64,000 nucleotides of DNA. Origin: Parabacteroides sp. PFB2-10 (GTDB lineage Bacteria; Bacteroidota; Bacteroidia; Bacteroidales; Tannerellaceae). The stretch spans positions 186,001-250,000 of the forward strand of contig NZ_JARXWI010000004.1 of assembly GCF_029893085.1 (NCBI RefSeq). The letters run 5' to 3'. Of the stretch, positions 26,675 to 36,722 are shown in pieces. The translations under genes and the position numbers were made by a program. Position 1 is the stretch's first letter, and each line of letters opens with the position of its first letter. The notes under the pieces are model-generated. The model made no database searches and was not told where the DNA came from. It saw only the letters and a program-made list of their open reading frames with translations.

Positions 26675-27633
26675 CGTTCCTTTCTTAAATCAAAGGAAGG
26701 GAATTTTTTTTGAAACTCTTCCATCTTTAACAAAGTTTGATGGATAAACTGTTGGTGAGCGTCGCTATCCTGTTGAAAAGGACGGTGCTCGATAGCCTTT
26801 CGGATCTTGCGCCATTCCGATAATATCTGTTTGGTTTCATCCGTGAAGCGGTTCTCTTCGAAACGCTGTCCGATGTATTCAATCGCCAGCGAAGAGGGGT
26901 GAAGCATATCGTCTGCGTAATAGCGGTAGTCGCGCAATTCGTCCATCATAATCTCATAGGCCGGGAAGTAATCTATCTGTCCGGGGAAGGTTTTTTGCAA
27001 TCGGTCGATAGCCAATAACAGGGTGGCTTTGCTCAATTGGTTGCCATGCGCCCCGTCTTTCCAATGGCGGATCGGACTCACGGTAAATAATAGTTTTACT
27101 TTGGGATTGTGTTCCCAGAGCGAGAGTAAGAGGTCGTGCCAGTCGGCGAAGATCTCATCGACCGTTAGCTGTTCGCGATCGAAGAGTGTTGCGGGTTGCT
27201 TATGGCAGTTGGCAACAATGGCTCCGTTATTTTTCAGGCGATAGACATAAGCGGTGCCAAAAGTGACCACTAAGCGGGTGGTATGTTGTAGTTTTTCGGC
27301 CGATTCCTCCAGGCGGCGGTTGATTGCCTCCAGTGTCTCCGTTTGCGACGGCATGGAGAAACGGCTGTGATGTGCATAGCTATGATAGGCACCTTCGTAT
27401 AGGAAAAGATCTTCCTCCCTGAAACGCCCGGGTCGGATCAGCCTGCGGATCGCCTGCGCAACGGAGGCCGGGTTATACAATATCCCGAACGGATTGATAT
27501 CTGTCTGAAATTTATTATCCACGAGCCGCTTCCCGATATTCTCCGTAAAGCAGGATCCCAACAGCATAATCGTGTCCGCGTAGGAGAACATCAACGGATC
27601 TTTTTCCTTAGCAACAGGTGTATAGAATATCAT
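26647..27633 (-). CDS. GSCFA-domain protein
   Basis: 328 residues, named for its N-terminal motif GSCFTENIG (G26-S27-C28-F29). The family, common in Bacteroidetes, is of unknown function and may be related to SGNH-type hydrolases; C-terminal FPAYEIMMDELRDYRYYADDMLHPS, with its D-x-x-H-type end, fits that idea. The last residues (QWIIDNG) and the stop are encoded by the heptamer hairpin repeat, so the native C-terminus may have been replaced. It is upstream of murF-alr on the same strand. Confidence 0.85.
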   Translation of the reverse strand: MIFYTPVAKEKDPLMFSYADTIMLLGSCFTENIGKRLVDNKFQTDINPFGILYNPASVAQAIRRLIRPGRFREEDLFLYEGAYHSYAHHSRFSMPSQTETLEAINRRLEESAEKLQHTTRLVVTFGTAYVYRLKNNGAIVANCHKQPATLFDREQLTVDEIFADWHDLLLSLWEHNPKVKLLFTVSPIRHWKDGAHGNQLSKATLLLAIDRLQKTFPGQIDYFPAYEIMMDELRDYRYYADDMLHPSSLAIEYIGQRFEENRFTDETKQILSEWRKIRKAIEHRPFQQDSDAHQQFIHQTLLKMEEFQKKFPSFDLRKERSQWIIDNG

Positions 27634-27819
27634 ATCGTTATAATTTGAAATCAGTTACAATATTACACATTTCCCTCTTTGAAATGGGCATTTTGTCTAA
27701 ATTGCCGGGGATTTTTTTCGAAAATCCGGGAAATATGGCTGACCGACCATGGTAGGCAACCAATTCCTTATGCGGTTGTTAATTTTTAACATATCATAGG
27801 ATAAACAAAAAGGGGTATG

Positions 27820-27851
27820 TTGCTTACATTTTGATCTTCCTGTTATCTTTG
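27820..27851 (+). promoter_or_regulatory. Promoter of the TonB receptor/DUF4249 pair
   Basis: TTG (27820-27822), a 21-bp spacer and TATCTTTG (27844-27851) fit the Bacteroidetes pattern; the receptor ATG is 38 bp downstream. The interval 27634-27819 before it holds no gene; part of it (about 27778-27835, TTTTTAACATATCATA through TTGCTTAC) resembles a decayed copy of the interspersed repeat. Confidence 0.65.
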
Positions 27852-27889
27852 CCGGAAATAGGCTATCCGATCAATACAATTGTATAAAA

Positions 27890-30229
27890 ATGATTTTAAT
27901 AAACCGTCTGTTCCTTCTCCTATTCACTTTTTCTCTTTTTGCCTTATCCGTAGAGGCGCAAGAGCAACGCTACACCATCAGTGGTCGTGTGACGGACGCG
28001 TCAAGCGGTGAGGATCTGATCGGGGCAGGAGTGATGGTGAAGGGCACCCGCTTAGGGACGGTAACAAATGCCTACGGTCATTATGCCTTGCCACTACCAA
28101 CCGGCGAATATACCCTGATTTTCTCCTACCTGGGCTATGAAACCAAGGAGGTAGAGATCCTTCTGGGTGAGGATCAGCGTTTAATGGTTCGCCTAACGCC
28201 CGGCGTGAACCAGCTCTCGGAGGTGGTGGTCTCCGCCGAGGGGCAGAATGCGCATGTGAGCAAGGTGGAGATGAGCACGGAGCGATTGACTGTCAAAGAG
28301 ATCAAGCGTATTCCCGCCCTGATGGGTGAGGTCGATGTGATCAAAGCGATCCAGTTGCTGCCGGGTGTCCAGGCGGCTGCCGAAGGCACCTCCGGTTTCA
28401 GTGTTCGTGGTGGTGGGCATGATCAAAACCTGATTCTTTTAGATGAGGCTACGGTCTATAATGCCTCCCATCTGATGGGCTTCTTTTCGGTATTTAACAA
28501 TGATGCCATCAAAGATGTGACACTCTACAAAGGCGATATCCCCGCCAGCTTTGGTGGACGGCTCTCTTCGCTTCTGGATATCCGGTCGAAAGAGGGAAAT
28601 ACGCAGCGTTTCGCCGCCACCGGAGGGATTGGGTTGATATCCAGCCGTCTTACATTGGAAGGGCCGGTGGGTAATGAGAATGCCTCTTTCCTCGTGTCAG
28701 GACGACGCACCTATGCTGATCTTTTTCTGAAACTGTCGAACAATGAAGACTTGCGCAAGTCGAGTCTTTATTTCTATGACATGAATGCTAAGCTAAACTA
28801 TCGGATCGATGATAACAACCGTATCTTCCTTTCCGGTTACCTGGGGAAAGATCACTTCGGCAATGAGTTTGCCGGCATGGATTTTGCCAATAAGACCCTG
28901 ACAGCCCGTTGGAATCATCTCTTCTCGCCCCGTCTTTTCTCTAATTTCTCGCTATTGGCCAGTGTGTATGACTACGCTATGCTGATGGATATCGACACGC
29001 AAATCAACCAAGAGTGGAAATCACAGATGAAGGACTGGGAGCTAAAGGCGGACTTTACCTATCAGCTACATACGAATCATCAACTGAAGTTCGGGTATAA
29101 CCTGCTTTATCATGACTTTATGCCCGGTGAGGGGGGTGGTACGACTGAGGAATCGATCATCGCGCGTTTTGGTATACCCCGCGAATATGCCCTGGAGCAT
29201 GCTCTTTATCTCTCTGCCGAATCGACCATCGCCAATCGCCTGAAGCTGAAGTATGGATTGCGCTATTCGCTCTTCCAGAATATTGCTAACGGAGAAGAGC
29301 TCGATTGGCTAACAGGCTATGAGGTGGCTTACCGTAAGACATACGACCGTGGCACCTTCTATCACAACCAGGGACATCTCGAGCCGCGCCTGGGAGTTGC
29401 CTACCTTTTCAACGATGAACACTCCGTAAAAGCCAGCTATTCGCGTACCGTACAGTATATCCAGTTGGCTTCCAACTCAACAGCCGGATCTCCTTTGGAT
29501 GTATGGTTTCAGACTTCTCATAACATCCGTCCGCAGCTATGCGACCAATGGGCACTGGGGTATTTCCGTAATTTTATGGGGAATCAATACGAAGCATCAG
29601 CGGAAGTCTATTACAAAAACCTGGAGCAGGTGATTGATTTCAAAGATCATGCCCAGTTGATCGCCAACGAAAACCTGGAGCAAGAGGTCCGTTTCGGTCG
29701 GGGTTACGCGGCTGGTTTGGAATTGATGGTTCGGAAAAACGAGGGACCTCTGACCGGTTGGGTGAGTTATACCCTTTCTAAAAGCCGTCGGCAGATAGAT
29801 GATATCAACGAAGGGCGATGGTATCGCTCCCCGTATGACAAGCCGCATACGGTCTCTGTTGTGGCGAGTTATGAGCTTTCTCCTACCTGGAATATCTCGG
29901 CTAACTGGGTATATGCCAGCGGCACCCCGGTGACCTATCCGACAGGGCGCTACCAGATCGAAGGCACTTATGTGCCAATCTATTCGGGGCGTAATGAGTA
30001 TCGTTATCCCGATTATCACCGGATGGATCTATCCGCCACCTGGCAACTCTCCAAGCCCGGCGCGCGCCTGAAGCATGAACTGAACTTCTCCCTGTATAAC
30101 GCCTACGGACGAAAGAACGCCTGGGCGATACGTTTCCGGCAAGATGCTGACCGTCCTGATGTGACCTATGCGGAAATGGTCTACCTTTTCTCTGTTGTAC
30201 CCTCCATAACCTGGAACTTCACCTTTTAA
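27890..30229 (+). CDS. TonB-dependent outer-membrane receptor with carboxypeptidase-regulatory-like domain
   Basis: 779 residues. Signal peptide (about 1-23), a carboxypeptidase-D regulatory-like beta domain (about 27-115; ISGRVTDASSGEDLIGAGVMVKG), a plug domain (about 120-225; SVRGGGHDQNLILLDEATVYN) and a C-terminal 22-strand-type barrel ending in an aromatic F (WNFTF). Imports an unknown ligand with TonB energy. It is followed 11 bp later by a DUF4249 lipoprotein gene, a common pairing that differs from SusC/SusD. Length is shorter than SusC proteins (about 1000). Confidence 0.92.
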   Translation: MILINRLFLLLFTFSLFALSVEAQEQRYTISGRVTDASSGEDLIGAGVMVKGTRLGTVTNAYGHYALPLPTGEYTLIFSYLGYETKEVEILLGEDQRLMVRLTPGVNQLSEVVVSAEGQNAHVSKVEMSTERLTVKEIKRIPALMGEVDVIKAIQLLPGVQAAAEGTSGFSVRGGGHDQNLILLDEATVYNASHLMGFFSVFNNDAIKDVTLYKGDIPASFGGRLSSLLDIRSKEGNTQRFAATGGIGLISSRLTLEGPVGNENASFLVSGRRTYADLFLKLSNNEDLRKSSLYFYDMNAKLNYRIDDNNRIFLSGYLGKDHFGNEFAGMDFANKTLTARWNHLFSPRLFSNFSLLASVYDYAMLMDIDTQINQEWKSQMKDWELKADFTYQLHTNHQLKFGYNLLYHDFMPGEGGGTTEESIIARFGIPREYALEHALYLSAESTIANRLKLKYGLRYSLFQNIANGEELDWLTGYEVAYRKTYDRGTFYHNQGHLEPRLGVAYLFNDEHSVKASYSRTVQYIQLASNSTAGSPLDVWFQTSHNIRPQLCDQWALGYFRNFMGNQYEASAEVYYKNLEQVIDFKDHAQLIANENLEQEVRFGRGYAAGLELMVRKNEGPLTGWVSYTLSKSRRQIDDINEGRWYRSPYDKPHTVSVVASYELSPTWNISANWVYASGTPVTYPTGRYQIEGTYVPIYSGRNEYRYPDYHRMDLSATWQLSKPGARLKHELNFSLYNAYGRKNAWAIRFRQDADRPDVTYAEMVYLFSVVPSITWNFTF

Positions 30230-30240
30230 CCAACCCCTGT

Positions 30241-31122
30241 ATGATGCATAGAATACATCCCATATGGCCTCTTTGTTGGATCCTTCTTGTTGTCCTGTCC
30301 CTGTTTTCCTGTAAGGAAATAATCGATATTGATACGGATAATGCCCCGGAACGGCTGATTATCTATGGCACCTATTCCAACGAATATAAACGTCACGCTA
30401 TCCGCCTGACCCGCTCGGCAGGCTATTTTGAGACGACGCCTCCCCAAGGGGTATCGGGCGCCGTGGTGACCCTGTATAGCGGAGATAAATCGATCGAGCT
30501 GTATGAACTATTGACCGAGCCGGGCACCTACCTGATGGAATCCTCCCGCAAAGGCGTGGAGGGACAGGCGTATCGTCTGCATGTAGCGGTAGACTTCGAT
30601 GGTGATGGCGAGCGGGAGGAGTTCGAGGCGACCTCTTACCTGCCGTATGCTGCCCAGCTCGACTCGATCGCTTTCCGGAAAGTGACCCTGATCAATGACA
30701 TGATAGAGATCAAGCTGTATGGACAGTTGCCGGATAACGAGGAGAATTACTTCAGCCTGCATGCCGCCCGCAATGGCCGTTTGATCAACGACTCCCTGGA
30801 TGGCTATTTTATTATCAGTGAAGAATACCTGGGTAAGAAGGAGTTCGATGGCGTTGCCTGCTTCTATCTGAATCAGAAAAATGAAGAGACGCTGGTGCAG
30901 CCGGGTGATGAAATAGAATTGATCGTAGATGTGATAAACAAGGACTATGCCGACTTCCTCTCTCACGCGCAAAGCGAAGCCGAAGGATCCATCCCTTTCT
31001 TTGGAGGTCCTCCGGCTAATATCGAGTCTAATTTCAGATCGCTCTATAATCCCGGGCAGGTGGCCGTATCGGGCTTCTTTGCTACCTATGCCCGGTCGAC
31101 AGTGACGCGGGTCTATGAGTAG
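30241..31122 (+). CDS. DUF4249 lipoprotein, partner of TonB receptor
   Basis: 293 residues. Signal peptide with lipobox ending at C24 (VLSLFSCKE), then a beta-rich body with an immunoglobulin-like early part (RLIIYGTYSNEYKRHAIRLTRSAGYFE). DUF4249 proteins are surface or periplasmic lipoproteins paired with TonB receptors of the type found just upstream; the ligand is unknown. The stop at 31120-31122 abuts the convergent peptidase stop with no base between, so both transcripts must read into the other gene. Confidence 0.83.
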   Translation: MMHRIHPIWPLCWILLVVLSLFSCKEIIDIDTDNAPERLIIYGTYSNEYKRHAIRLTRSAGYFETTPPQGVSGAVVTLYSGDKSIELYELLTEPGTYLMESSRKGVEGQAYRLHVAVDFDGDGEREEFEATSYLPYAAQLDSIAFRKVTLINDMIEIKLYGQLPDNEENYFSLHAARNGRLINDSLDGYFIISEEYLGKKEFDGVACFYLNQKNEETLVQPGDEIELIVDVINKDYADFLSHAQSEAEGSIPFFGGPPANIESNFRSLYNPGQVAVSGFFATYARSTVTRVYE

Positions 31123-33357
31123 TTACCGTCCTCCTGCCGGCAGGTAGTCGAGCCAATACTTCTCCATGCTTTTGCGCAGGTGGCGGGTAGTGCCTTTCCC
31201 TTCGCTGATGCCGTGGCTGCGCATCGGATAGCTTATCTGGGAGAATACCTTTTCGTGTTCGATTAATTTGTTGACCAATAGTTCGCAATTCTGGTAATGC
31301 ACATTGTCATCACCTGTTCCGTGGATCAACAATAGATTCCCTTTCAACCCTTCTACATACGTAATGGGAGAGCCTTTGCGGTAGCCTTCCGGATTAGCCT
31401 GTGGCGTATTCATATAGCGCTCTTGATAAATAGTGTCGTACAGGCGTTGGTCGGCAACAAAAGCAATCGCGATGCCTGTCAGGAACACATCCGGGTAGCG
31501 GAACATACAGTTGAGTGTTTGGCTGCCGCCTCCACTCCATCCGGTAATGCCAATCCGCGATGGGTCGATGTAGGAGAACTGTCGCGCCATGTCCATAATA
31601 CCCCGGCATTGATCTTCGGAGGCAAAAGTACCTACCTCGCCATAGATACATTTGCGCCATTCTCTTCCGCGCGGCGTATTGGCACCCCGGTTTTCGATAC
31701 TGACAATCAGGTATCCCAGGTTGGCAAGGTATTGGTGCCAGAGGTCTCCACCTCCCCAAGAGTCCTGTACGGTGGCGCTGGCAGGTTCGCCATACACATC
31801 GATGATAACGGGGTATTTCTTTGTCGCATCGAAGTTGACCGGTTTAATCATCCAGGCATCCAACAGGAGGTCACCCGAGCGCACTTTCAGAAACTCTTTC
31901 GGGCGCAATCCCAGGGCGTCGTATTGCTCTTTGCCCTTTTGGTTGTCTACAATCACACGTGCCGTCTGGTGTTTCGGGAAAGAGACCATGGAAATAACGG
32001 GCGGTGTCACCGCATTATGGAACGTATGTACCGCCCATTTGCCGGTAGGCGACATGGTGTAACGGTGTTGTCCCGCTTGGTCGATGGGTGAAAGCCGCTG
32101 CACTTCCCCTTTGCCCATCAGACGAGCCGAATAGAGATAGCGCTGTGTGAAGTTATCGGGTGAAGCCATGAAATAGACCAGTCCCTTTTGTTTATCCATG
32201 CCTACGGGTGAAATATAGTCGAACTCCCCTTGGGTGATCGGCAGGATCTCTTTTCCGTCACGGCTCACCCGATAGAGATGGCGCCAACCACTTCGCTCGC
32301 TTTCCCAGGTGAAGTATTTATTGTTTTGCAACCATTGGATATTATCATTGGTATCCAGCCAGGCATCATCCCGGTCGGTAAAGATATTCTGCGGAGTCGG
32401 ATTGTTCAGATCAACGATCCAGACAGTATTGGTGTTCTGTGGACGGTTGAGTTGCTGGATAAATAGTTCGTTGCTTTCCGGGATAAATTCCATGCGTGGC
32501 AGGTAGTTATTGCGCGGATCACCCGGTATATCGATCCAGGTAGTCGTGCCGCCCGTTGCCGCGATAAAGCCGACCTTCACCGCCGAATTGGCCGTGCCTG
32601 CTTTCGGATAGGGGAAATGTAGGATGGTGGGGTAGAGCTGATCGACGTTGTTGATAATGTCGAATACGCCCGTTCCTTCCGTATCGCTTTGCCAGTAAGC
32701 GATCTGCTTTCCGTCGGGACTCCACCGGAAGCCGTCTCGACAGCTGAATTCTTCTTCGTAGACCCAATCGAAGGTGCCGTTCACAATTGTCTCATTGCCG
32801 TCGAAGGTGAGTTGAGTAATTGTTTCCGAGGCCAGCTCTTCCACATAAATATTGTTTTTCGATACATAGGCTACGCGGGTAGCGTCGGGCGAGAATTTGG
32901 CAAACATCAGGGAAGACTCCGGCAAGCCCTTGCCGATCTGTTGCAACTTGTTGTCGGTCAGGCTGAGCACCCAGTAGTCACCCCGTGTGTCATAGCGCCA
33001 TACCCGTTGGGTATTATTGTAGATCAATACTTTCTGATTGTCGTCGCTCCAAGTGATACTGCGTATCGGTAGGGGCTTTCCGGTTGCCTTGTCGGTAAAG
33101 AGCGAGGAGGGAATCAACACCTCCCGTTTGTTGTCTTTGGCTCGGTAGGCCACCACGTCCATACCTCCTGTTTCGGCATTACGTTCCAGGCGGCTGTAGC
33201 GCTCCCCGTCTTTTAGCCAGTTAATCGTTCCGCTTCCTTCGGTCTGTATCAGCCGGCCTGAGAAGACATCGTCGAAACTCAATGGATTTTGCGCAGTCGC
33301 GGCCGTGCCGTGGAAGCATAGAAATAGTGTCAGCGTAAAGATAAAAATCTGTTTCAT
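31123..33357 (-). CDS. S9 family dipeptidyl peptidase (DPP IV-like)
   Basis: 744 residues. Signal peptide (about 1-22, cut near TAAT-AQ), an eight-bladed propeller domain with the double-glutamate region DWVYEEEFSCRDGFRWSP typical of DPP IV, and an alpha/beta hydrolase domain with S608 (GWSGGGS), D683 (GTGDDNVH) and H715 (RSHGI). It likely releases Xaa-Pro or Xaa-Ala dipeptides in the periplasm. The nucleophile motif is GWSGGG where classical DPP IV has GWSYGG. A TATATTTG box (33409-33402) lies about 45 bp before the start. Confidence 0.9.
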   Translation of the reverse strand: MKQIFIFTLTLFLCFHGTAATAQNPLSFDDVFSGRLIQTEGSGTINWLKDGERYSRLERNAETGGMDVVAYRAKDNKREVLIPSSLFTDKATGKPLPIRSITWSDDNQKVLIYNNTQRVWRYDTRGDYWVLSLTDNKLQQIGKGLPESSLMFAKFSPDATRVAYVSKNNIYVEELASETITQLTFDGNETIVNGTFDWVYEEEFSCRDGFRWSPDGKQIAYWQSDTEGTGVFDIINNVDQLYPTILHFPYPKAGTANSAVKVGFIAATGGTTTWIDIPGDPRNNYLPRMEFIPESNELFIQQLNRPQNTNTVWIVDLNNPTPQNIFTDRDDAWLDTNDNIQWLQNNKYFTWESERSGWRHLYRVSRDGKEILPITQGEFDYISPVGMDKQKGLVYFMASPDNFTQRYLYSARLMGKGEVQRLSPIDQAGQHRYTMSPTGKWAVHTFHNAVTPPVISMVSFPKHQTARVIVDNQKGKEQYDALGLRPKEFLKVRSGDLLLDAWMIKPVNFDATKKYPVIIDVYGEPASATVQDSWGGGDLWHQYLANLGYLIVSIENRGANTPRGREWRKCIYGEVGTFASEDQCRGIMDMARQFSYIDPSRIGITGWSGGGSQTLNCMFRYPDVFLTGIAIAFVADQRLYDTIYQERYMNTPQANPEGYRKGSPITYVEGLKGNLLLIHGTGDDNVHYQNCELLVNKLIEHEKVFSQISYPMRSHGISEGKGTTRHLRKSMEKYWLDYLPAGGR

Positions 33358-33465
33358 GGTGTTATTATTGATCTAGTTAAACAAGCGAATAGTTGTGGGC
33401 TCAAATATAAGAATTTATCGAAAGGCGAATTATTATTTTGACAAAATCGCGGTTTTTTTTAATAA

Positions 33466-33690
33466 TAGTGTAAACGGATGTTAAAATGCCCATTTCCTGC
33501 GAAACCCCTAATTTACGATTTGTAATTTCGGAGGGACTTTGCGCGCAAAAAAGCGGGACTTCGGAGACAAACTCCCGGGAGAAACACTTTTTAACGTATG
33601 GATTTGTAAGTAAAACGCCCGTTTTGCTTACAAATGCGATTTTAACATTTGGGTGTTTGCCGCTGACCCGAAAACAGATGGCAAATAGCT
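33466..33690 (+). repeat. Interspersed repeat family, copy B
   Basis: The best-preserved copy. In order: GCGAAACCCCTAATTTACG, a GACTTTGCGCGCAAAAAA block, GACAAACTCCCGGGAGAAAC (palindrome 33572-33581), TTTTTAACGTAT, a hairpin GTAAGTAAAACG / CGTTTTGCTTAC (about 33606-33632) and GATTTTAACATTTG. Nearly identical to the inverted copy C at 45.5 kb. It occupies the spacer between the S9 peptidase start and the ygjP-like stop; the open frame crossing it is not a gene. Confidence 0.85.
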
Positions 33691-33707
33691 TAAATTGGAA
33701 AAAATCT

Positions 33708-34412
33708 TTAGGAAATCATCTGATAGCTTTTCAATTCCTTTCTCAGCGCTTTGGCTTTTTGCTTGGTTACGCTATCCATAAGTGCCCAGAAGCGGGGGCT
33801 ATGGTTCATTTCGCGCGTGTGGCAGAGTTCATGCAGGAGCACATAGTCGATCAGATGCCAGGGGAGTTGCATCAGGTAGAGGGAGAGATTGATATTTTTT
33901 GCCGACGAACAGCTACCCCAACGGGTGTGGCTGCTGGTGATGCGGAGGTTATTGTAGGTGAATCCGTGTTGGCCTGCCAACAGGCGGAGGCGTATAGGCA
34001 GGAGGCGTTTGGCTTCCCTGCGGAAGATATTTTTGAGTATTTCGCGGATCTGCTGCTGGATAGGAGGTTGAGAGATATCGATATGCGCCGGAAAACGTAG
34101 GGTGAGTAACCCGTTTTGCAGGGAAAGAGCTATGTTTTTTCGCTCTTCACGCAGGATGGAGAGGCGGAAAGAGGCGGTTTGCAAGTCGGTGTTTTCGTCG
34201 ATGATCGCGGGAGGCGGGGTTTGTTGTAGTTTGGTGGTTAGTTTCAGACGGTTCTCTTCGATAAAAGCCAATATACGTGGCTCATCCCGTAAGGAAGGCA
34301 TGGTGCCGATCAGTTCGCCCCGGACTATTTTGAGCGTGATGCGTTTATAGCGCGTTCCCCACCGCAAAGTGATTGTTCCCAGATCCCTGTCTGTTATCTT
34401 CTTTTCCGCCAT
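33708..34412 (-). CDS. YgjP-type (DUF45/M48-like) metallopeptidase
   Basis: 234 residues. The C-terminal half has the zinc-protease motif HELCHTREMNHSPRFW (HExxH then a downstream H), with the family stretch ITSSHTRWGSCSSAKNINLSLYLMQLPWHLIDYVLLHELCH. The N-terminal half fits the beta domain of YgjP. Substrate unknown. It is transcribed divergently from gpmI; the gpmI -7 box lies 30 bp beyond its start. Confidence 0.88.
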   Translation of the reverse strand: MAEKKITDRDLGTITLRWGTRYKRITLKIVRGELIGTMPSLRDEPRILAFIEENRLKLTTKLQQTPPPAIIDENTDLQTASFRLSILREERKNIALSLQNGLLTLRFPAHIDISQPPIQQQIREILKNIFRREAKRLLPIRLRLLAGQHGFTYNNLRITSSHTRWGSCSSAKNINLSLYLMQLPWHLIDYVLLHELCHTREMNHSPRFWALMDSVTKQKAKALRKELKSYQMIS

Positions 34413-34496
34413 TGAGAAAACAAAAATACGCTATTTATTACTATCTTTGCACCCGCGTTTTCGAATAATCAACAAACAATATAAAAAAGCAAGTTT

Positions 34497-36020
34497 ATGA
34501 ACAAAAAAGCACTCCTTATTATCTGCGATGGCTGGGGCATCGGCTCAAAAGGAAAGAACGATGTGATCTATAATACGCCCACTCCTTACTGGGACTATCT
34601 ATTGGAAAACTATCCTCACTCACAATTACAGGCATCGGGCGAAAATGTAGGTCTGCCCGATGGACAAATGGGTAACTCTGAGGTGGGGCATCTGAATATC
34701 GGCGCGGGACGTGTTGTCTACCAAGACCTGGTAAAGATCAATATCGCCTGCCGTAAGAACACCATCCTGGAGAATCCGGGTATCCAACGCGCTTATAGCT
34801 ATGCGAAAGAAAACAACAAACAGATCCATTTCCTGGGGCTGGTATCCGACGGAGGCGTACATAGCTCGATGGAGCACCTGTTCAAACTAACGGAGATAGC
34901 CAAAGAATACGGGGTGAACAAAGCCTACGTGCATTGTTTTATGGATGGACGCGATACCGACCCGAAAAGCGGGAAAGGGTTTATCGAGCAACTGGAAAAC
35001 CATCTGAAAACGACCGGTGGCAAGATCGCTTCGATCATTGGCCGTTATTACGCTATGGATCGTGACAAGCGGTGGGATCGCGTGAAAGAGGCGTATGACC
35101 TGTTGACCGCCGGCAAAGGGAAAGCCTCAGAGGATATGGTAGCTGCTATGCAGGAATCGTATGACGAAGGGGTGACCGACGAGTTTGTAAAACCCATCGT
35201 GCATGTAGAAAACGGGCAGCCGGTAGCCAAGATCGAAGAGGGTGACGTGGTTATCTTCTTTAACTTCCGCAACGACCGCGCCAAAGAACTGACGATCGTA
35301 CTGACTCAGCAGGATATGCCGGAGGTGGGTATGCAGATCATTCCGAATCTGCAATATTTCACCATGACACCGTATGATGCTACTTTCAAGGGGTTGACTA
35401 TCCTGTTCGACAAGGAGAACGTGAACAATACCTTAGGTGAATACCTGGCACATGTAGGCAAGACGCAATTGCATATCGCCGAAACAGAGAAATATGCGCA
35501 TGTGACCTTCTTCTTTAACGGCGGATTGGAAACACCTTTTGATGAGGAAGACCGCATCCTGGTGCCTTCACCTAAAGTAGCTACCTACGACCTGAAGCCG
35601 GAGATGAGCGCTTTTGAGGTGAAAGACAAATTGGTAGAAGCTATCGGGAAAAACAAATATGATTTCATTGTCTGCAACTATGCGAACGGTGATATGGTAG
35701 GACATACAGGTGTGTATGAAGCTATTGAAAAAGCGGTAGTGACAATCGATGCCTGCCTGAATGATACGGTAGAAGCGGCAAAGGCCAATGGGTATGAGGT
35801 GATCATTATTGCCGACCATGGGAATGCCGATAATGCGTTGAATGAAGATGGCTCGCCCAATACGGCTCACTCGCTGAATCCGGTTCCTTTTGTCTATGTG
35901 ACAGAAAACAAAGAAGCTGAAGTGAAAAATGGTATCCTCGCCGACGTGGCTCCTTCGATCCTTTACATCATGGGATTGAAGCAACCGAAGGAGATGACGG
36001 GGGAGAACCTGATTAAATGA
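34497..36020 (+). CDS. gpmI: 2,3-bisphosphoglycerate-independent phosphoglycerate mutase
   Basis: 507 residues, the normal length. Alkaline-phosphatase-like metal sites are seen: ICDGWG at the N-terminus, the phosphorylated serine in [14 protein letters not shown] (S62), [30 protein letters not shown] and [10 protein letters not shown]. It interconverts 3- and 2-phosphoglycerate using Mn. A TATCTTTG -7 box lies at 34442-34449, with no convincing -33 element. Followed by the heptamer hairpin of site 2. Confidence 0.97.
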   Translation: MNKKALLIICDGWGIGSKGKNDVIYNTPTPYWDYLLENYPHSQLQASGENVGLPDGQMGNSEVGHLNIGAGRVVYQDLVKINIACRKNTILENPGIQRAYSYAKENNKQIHFLGLVSDGGVHSSMEHLFKLTEIAKEYGVNKAYVHCFMDGRDTDPKSGKGFIEQLENHLKTTGGKIASIIGRYYAMDRDKRWDRVKEAYDLLTAGKGKASEDMVAAMQESYDEGVTDEFVKPIVHVENGQPVAKIEEGDVVIFFNFRNDRAKELTIVLTQQDMPEVGMQIIPNLQYFTMTPYDATFKGLTILFDKENVNNTLGEYLAHVGKTQLHIAETEKYAHVTFFFNGGLETPFDEEDRILVPSPKVATYDLKPEMSAFEVKDKLVEAIGKNKYDFIVCNYANGDMVGHTGVYEAIEKAVVTIDACLNDTVEAAKANGYEVIIIADHGNADNALNEDGSPNTAHSLNPVPFVYVTENKEAEVKNGILADVAPSILYIMGLKQPKEMTGENLIK

Positions 36021-36025
36021 ATAGT

Positions 36026-36105
36026 AATTGATAGTTGATAATTGATAATTGATAGGGATGCTCTATTGTTCTCAATTATCAATTATCAATTATCAACTAT
36101 CAATT
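36026..36105. repeat. Heptamer hairpin repeat, site 2 (gpmI / DUF3109)
   Basis: Perfect 27-bp inverted repeat: left arm 36026-36052 (AATTGATAGTTGATAATTGA...) and right arm 36079-36105, around a 26-base loop. The right side carries one extra heptamer. It fills the 94-bp spacer, and it creates an in-frame extension of DUF3109 that is not expected to be translated. Confidence 0.92.
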
Positions 36106-36114
36106 CTTATTAAC

Positions 36115-36696
36115 ATGTTACAAATTGACGACACCCTCATTAGTTTTGATCTGATAGAGAAGTATTTCCTTTGCGATTTGTCCCAGTGTAAAGGGGCTTG
36201 TTGTGTGGAAGGGGATGCCGGTGCTCCGCTGGAAAAGGGAGAACTGGCTGTGTTGCGACGGATATTGCCTGAGATATGGGATGAACTGTCGCCTGAGGCG
36301 CAGGCGGTGATCGATAAGCAGGGCGTGGCCTATATCGATGCCGGTGGCGAGACGGTGACCTCTATTGTCGATGGGAAAGACTGTGTCTTTACCTGTTACG
36401 ATGAGGTAGGCGTTTGCAAATGCGCCATTGAGAAGGCCTACCGGGAAGGGCGGATCGATTTCTACAAACCGGTCTCCTGCCATCTGTATCCGGTACGCAT
36501 AAAGCATTACCAAACCTTTTCGGCCGTGAACCTCGACCGTTGGAGCATCTGCAAAGCGGCGGAACTATTGGGGAAGAAAGAGGGACTACCTGCCTATCGC
36601 TTTCTGAAGGAGCCGCTTACGCGCAAATTCGGCCAGGAATGGTATGATAAACTGGAAACAGCCGCCGAAGAGTGGCTGAAACAGAAGAAGAAATAA
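36115..36696 (+). CDS. DUF3109 cysteine-rich protein
   Basis: 193 residues from the ATG at 36115; an earlier in-frame ATG (36049) lies inside the hairpin repeat. Recognised as DUF3109 by FLCDLSQCKGACCVEGDAGAPLEKGE, followed by DCVFTC, VCKCAIEKA and PVSCHLYPVR. The many cysteines suggest a metal or Fe-S site like that of the YkgJ-type zinc/iron chelating proteins. Function unknown. The Smr-domain gene follows 26 bp downstream. Confidence 0.85.
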   Translation: MLQIDDTLISFDLIEKYFLCDLSQCKGACCVEGDAGAPLEKGELAVLRRILPEIWDELSPEAQAVIDKQGVAYIDAGGETVTSIVDGKDCVFTCYDEVGVCKCAIEKAYREGRIDFYKPVSCHLYPVRIKHYQTFSAVNLDRWSICKAAELLGKKEGLPAYRFLKEPLTRKFGQEWYDKLETAAEEWLKQKKK

Positions 36697-36722
36697 GTAG
36701 TTAAAGAAGTAAGAAGAAACAG

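Noticed and set aside
33486-34100. 204-residue open frame between the S9 peptidase and ygjP-like gene
   Set aside because: It covers repeat copy B and the antisense of the well-supported metallopeptidase.
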